DNA from: Gillisia sp. UBA3175
GTDB taxonomy: Bacteria; Bacteroidota; Bacteroidia; Flavobacteriales; Flavobacteriaceae
Reading direction: 5' to 3'
Length of the DNA stretch: 64,000 bases
Assembly (NCBI GenBank): GCA_002364325.1
Contig: DEXV01000008.1
Coordinates: forward strand, 3,393-67,392
Below the pieces are notes generated by a model, which was given only the letters and a program-made list of their open reading frames with translations, was not told the origin of the DNA and searched no databases. Below are positions 62,301 through 64,000 of the stretch, in pieces. Both the position numbers and the translations under genes were made by a program. The first letter of the stretch is position 1. Each line of letters starts with the position of its first letter.

Positions 62301-62803
62301 CGTCCACCACCACCAGAAGCGGCTTTCAACATTAATGGGTAACCAATTTTGTTTGCTTCTATAACAGCGATCTCTACAGAATCTAAAACTGCCACGTTGC
62401 TTCTAATAATGGGCACATTATTAGCAACCGCAACCTCTTTCGCTTTTACTTTATCTCCAAGAGATTGTAGTACAGATACTTTTGGACCTATAAAGATAAT
62501 CCCATTCTCTTCGCACTGCTTCGCGAATTCCGCATTTTCTGAAAGGAATCCATAGCCAGGATGAATGGCATCTACCTGATTCTTTTTAGCAACCTGAATG
62601 ATCTTCTGGATATTCAAATAAGGTTTTAGAGGGTCATTATCTTCTCCTATCTGGTAGGATTCATCGGCTTTATAACGATGTAAAGAATATCTATCCTCAA
62701 AAGTGTAGATCCCAACAGTTTTCAGCCCAATTTCTGTACAGGCACGAAATATTCTGATTGCGATCTCTCCTCTATTTGCAACTAAAACCTTTTTAATCTT
62801 CAT
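59354..62803 (-). CDS. pyc: Pyruvate carboxylase
   Basis: The 1149-residue single-chain enzyme makes oxaloacetate from pyruvate. Biotin carboxylase occupies about residues 1-460 (VLVANRGEIAIRIFRACTEIG, KAASGGGGRGMRVI, FIEVNPRIQVEHTVTE), the carboxyltransferase barrel about 535-800 (YTDTTMRDAHQSLLATRMRT, LHTHDTSS, GLTSQPN), then a PC tetramerisation domain and a biotinyl domain with EAMKMETT (biotin Lys1115). All parts are intact. It replenishes the TCA cycle that includes the aconitase at 24-26 kb. Confidence 0.97.
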   Translation of the reverse strand: MKIKKVLVANRGEIAIRIFRACTEIGLKTVGIYTFEDRYSLHRYKADESYQIGEDNDPLKPYLNIQKIIQVAKKNQVDAIHPGYGFLSENAEFAKQCEENGIIFIGPKVSVLQSLGDKVKAKEVAVANNVPIIRSNVAVLDSVEIAVIEANKIGYPLMLKAASGGGGRGMRVIRNEDELKKAFPESKREAGNAFGDDTVFIEKFVENPKHIEIQIVADNHGNIVHLFERDCSVQRRYQKVIEFAPSLGLNSQTKNKLYDYAIAICKAVNYNNIGTVEFLVEDGEIYFIEVNPRIQVEHTVTEMITGIDLVKTQIFIAGGYKLSDEQITIAGQEHLKTNGFALQCRITTEDPENDFKPDYGTITTYRSAAGFGIRLDAGSVYQGVTISPFFDSMLVKVSASSRTLDGACRKMRRALAEFRIRGVKTNMAFLDNILAHSTFREGNVTVNFINKNPDLFKIKEPRNRANKIVSFLGDITVNGNSDVKIIDPTAKFLIPKVPKFDEYGEYPKGTKDLLTEMGPEKFSRWLRHQSKVQYTDTTMRDAHQSLLATRMRTYDLIKVAEGFAKNHSNIFSMEVWGGATFDVCLRFLKENPWERLQLLRKAMPNVLLQMLLRGSNGVGYTAYPDNLIEKFVTESWENGVDVFRIFDSLNWMKSIEPCINYVRKNTGGLAEASICYTGDILDPKRTKYTLEYYIQLAKQMEDAGAHILGIKDMAGLLKPYAAEELIGALKSRINIPIHLHTHDTSSIQAATYLKAIEAGVDVVDVALGGLSGLTSQPNFNSIVEMMKFETRANDFDMDKLNEYSHYWEAVRSYYYPFESGLKAGTADVYKNEIPGGQYSNLKPQAESLGLSNRFHEITKMYAEVNDLFGDIVKVTPSSKVVGDMAQYLVSNNLSINDVLENGENISFPESVKSFFKGSLGQPVGGFPEKIQKLVLKDEEPFTERPNAHLEPIDFDKELAEFKETFKDGMGRELNITDFLSYKLYPKVFTDAYNHHEDHGNVIAIPTKNFFYGMEIYEEIIVEMDKGKTLLIQLLSIGEADSDGMVQVFFKVNGQTRAVQIKDKSIKVEKVVHQKKDKSNDHEIGAPLQGSLASILVKAGQKVKKNEPLFIIEAMKMETTITANSDGEVDKVILPEGRMVFSDDLVVIMK

Positions 62804-62902
62804 TTAGAATGCTTGTTTTACGTATGAATAACTATGCATTGAAAGTTATTAAATAATATAGATACACTACAAGTCTAAACTATAATTACAAGTAATAATT
62901 AA

Positions 62903-62926
62903 CAAAAAAACCACCAAATTGGCGGC
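62903..62926 (-). terminator. Terminator after yaaA
   Basis: On the minus strand GCCGCC pairs with GGTGGT (two G-U pairs) across a 5-nt loop, followed by T7. It lies 53 bp beyond the yaaA stop codon and upstream of pyc. Confidence 0.65.
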
Positions 62927-62978
62927 CATTTCTATATTCTTATTAATACAATGCAATTTGTATTGAATTCTTATTTAA

Positions 62979-63740
62979 TTATCTTGTAAATACTAATTCT
63001 GCATTGTTCTTAGTTTCGTTTTCGCTGAATTTGTATCCTTCATAATCAAAACCCTTCATCTCTTCAAAAGATTCTACATTTTTATCTATGATATATCGCA
63101 CCATAGCTCCTCTGGCCTTTTTTGCGAAAAAGCTTACTATTTTGAGTTTTCCATTGCTGAAATCTTTAAATACCGGTGTGATCACATTGGCTTTTAGTTT
63201 TTTAGTATCTACCGCCTTAAAATATTCGTTGCTGGCAAGGTTGATAAAGAGATCATTTTTCTCCATTTCCTTATTTAAGGAATCGGTTACTTTCTTTTGC
63301 CAGATCTCATAAAGGTTCTTTTTAGAATACAAACCCACATTAGTACCCATCTCTAATCTGTATGGCTGAATTAGATCTAAAGGTTTTAGAACTCCGTACA
63401 ATCCAGAAAGGATTCGCAATTTATCTTGTAGCACATCTAACTTTTCTACTGGCATACTAAACGCATCCAATCCCGTATAAACATCTCCATTAAAGGCATA
63501 CATCGCAGGTCTGGAATTCTCTTTAGTATGTTCCTCCTGAAAATCTTTATATCTCCCATAATTAAGATCGGCTAGTTTATCGCTTATATCCATGAGTTTC
63601 GCAACTTCATCCTTGGTCATGCGAGACATTTTACGATTGATCTTTATTGCGGTATCTAAATATTGAGGTTGAGTTCCTCTGGTGGTAGGCAATTTAGTTT
63701 CGAAATCCAGGCTTTTTGCTGGGGATAGAACAATTTTCAT
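62979..63740 (-). CDS. yaaA: Peroxide stress protein YaaA
   Basis: The 253-residue protein starts [20 protein letters not shown] and has [40 protein letters not shown] (in two parts), [18 protein letters not shown] [13 protein letters not shown] and [15 protein letters not shown], all typical of YaaA (DUF328). In E. coli it lowers intracellular iron and limits Fenton damage under peroxide stress. Length is normal. A TATTTTTG -7-like box lies about 53 bp upstream (minus strand, 63800-63793). Confidence 0.95.
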   Translation of the reverse strand: MKIVLSPAKSLDFETKLPTTRGTQPQYLDTAIKINRKMSRMTKDEVAKLMDISDKLADLNYGRYKDFQEEHTKENSRPAMYAFNGDVYTGLDAFSMPVEKLDVLQDKLRILSGLYGVLKPLDLIQPYRLEMGTNVGLYSKKNLYEIWQKKVTDSLNKEMEKNDLFINLASNEYFKAVDTKKLKANVITPVFKDFSNGKLKIVSFFAKKARGAMVRYIIDKNVESFEEMKGFDYEGYKFSENETKNNAELVFTR

Positions 63741-63966
63741 AAATAGTTGAAGTTTTTAAAAGAAAATGGAAGGTATTTCCAGTATTATGTTTCAAAAATA
63801 ACAATCTAAATGGGGATTTAAAACGGTTGGTCTAACTTCTTATCGATATTAGTATCAAAAGATTTTATTCCCACTAGTATTGGGTTTCTAAATCTAGAGC
63901 TTGTCCTATTTTAGACCAGATAGTTTTCTTTATCAAGTTACAGAATGATGATAAAATTATGGTCTT

Positions 63967-64000
63967 GCGTGAGGGATTGAGGGTTTGTTGAAGCTCTCCC
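63967..64000. repeat. Second, partial copy of the interspersed repeat (cut by the window edge)
   Basis: The sequence from GCGTGAGGGATTGAGG to AGCTCTCCC is an inverted and diverged copy of the right end of the repeat at 53203-53289 (CAATCCCTAACGC in reverse complement GCGTTAGGGATTG). The remainder lies beyond the window. Confidence 0.65.

Noticed and set aside
1..64000. CRISPR arrays, prophage, insertion sequences and restriction or toxin-antitoxin systems
   Set aside because: No regularly spaced repeats, transposase, integrase or defence-type gene was seen while reading through the window.

Overview
The window is about 64 kb of AT-rich chromosomal DNA from a member of the Bacteroidetes, almost certainly a marine-type Flavobacteriaceae. 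I would guess the Gramella/Christiangramia/Zunongwangia neighbourhood, but that is from memory of gene content, not a search. The signs are TonB-dependent receptors with CarboxypepD-like N-terminal domains, split transketolase, LptF/G next to tgt, a crtI-crtB-crtZ-crtY carotenoid operon, few Shine-Dalgarno sequences, and repeated matches to the Bacteroidetes promoter (TTTG, about 19 bp, TAnnTTTG). No phage, insertion sequence, CRISPR or plasmid gene was seen; the window reads as a core-genome segment.

Layout. 1-740: rpmI-rplT with a strong terminator, then about 500 bp without a recognisable gene. 1245-9629 (minus): an AI-2E-type permease, a conserved exported protein usually mislabelled asparagine synthetase B, dnaB, accA, a DMT permease, an LptF/G permease and tgt. 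9804-12358 (plus): split transketolase and an outer-membrane barrel. 12412-15491: an FKBP lipoprotein, an S4/methyltransferase/phosphoribosyltransferase operon and aroK. 15613-15973: two identical tRNA-Lys and one tRNA-Leu. 16208-23299: an M28 peptidase, a carotenoid operon headed by a B12-binding MerR regulator of CarH type, and a TlpA-like thioredoxin. 23300-24165: an 866 bp gap with two hairpins. 24166-30883: aconitase, MoxR ATPase, two parvulin-type chaperones and two small proteins. 30947-33008: an OmpH/Skp protein and guaB.

33144-39344 (minus) is a four-gene cluster (DUF4856 lipoprotein, imelysin-like lipoprotein, an HTTM/vitamin-K-carboxylase-like membrane protein, TonB receptor) behind a consensus promoter. 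It looks like an envelope metal-uptake system and carries one of the most interesting proteins here. 39483-46528: HMG-CoA lyase, a LysE exporter, pyrD, a large TonB receptor and pepT. 46613-49668 (minus): an outer-membrane barrel, a subtilisin-like protease and two rhodanese-like proteins. 49904-51585: a MarR-nitroreductase-YceI operon. 51632-58318: a complete trpEGDCFBA operon preceded by a Trp-Trp-Trp leader peptide and an attenuator-type terminator. After it come two very small genes, one of them ribosomal protein bTHX, then a uracil-DNA-glycosylase-like protein, pyruvate carboxylase and yaaA. The right edge cuts through an interspersed repeat whose other copy lies between trpE and trpG.

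The best candidates for under-described biology are the trp leader, possibly translated from a leaderless transcript; the CarH-like light/B12 regulator and the heptamer array upstream of it; the VKGC-like HTTM protein in a metal-uptake cluster; a Tgt without the usual zinc cysteines; and a terminator-like hairpin whose loop holds the start codon of an exported protein gene. All identifications come from reading translated sequence and recalled family motifs; no database search was run.
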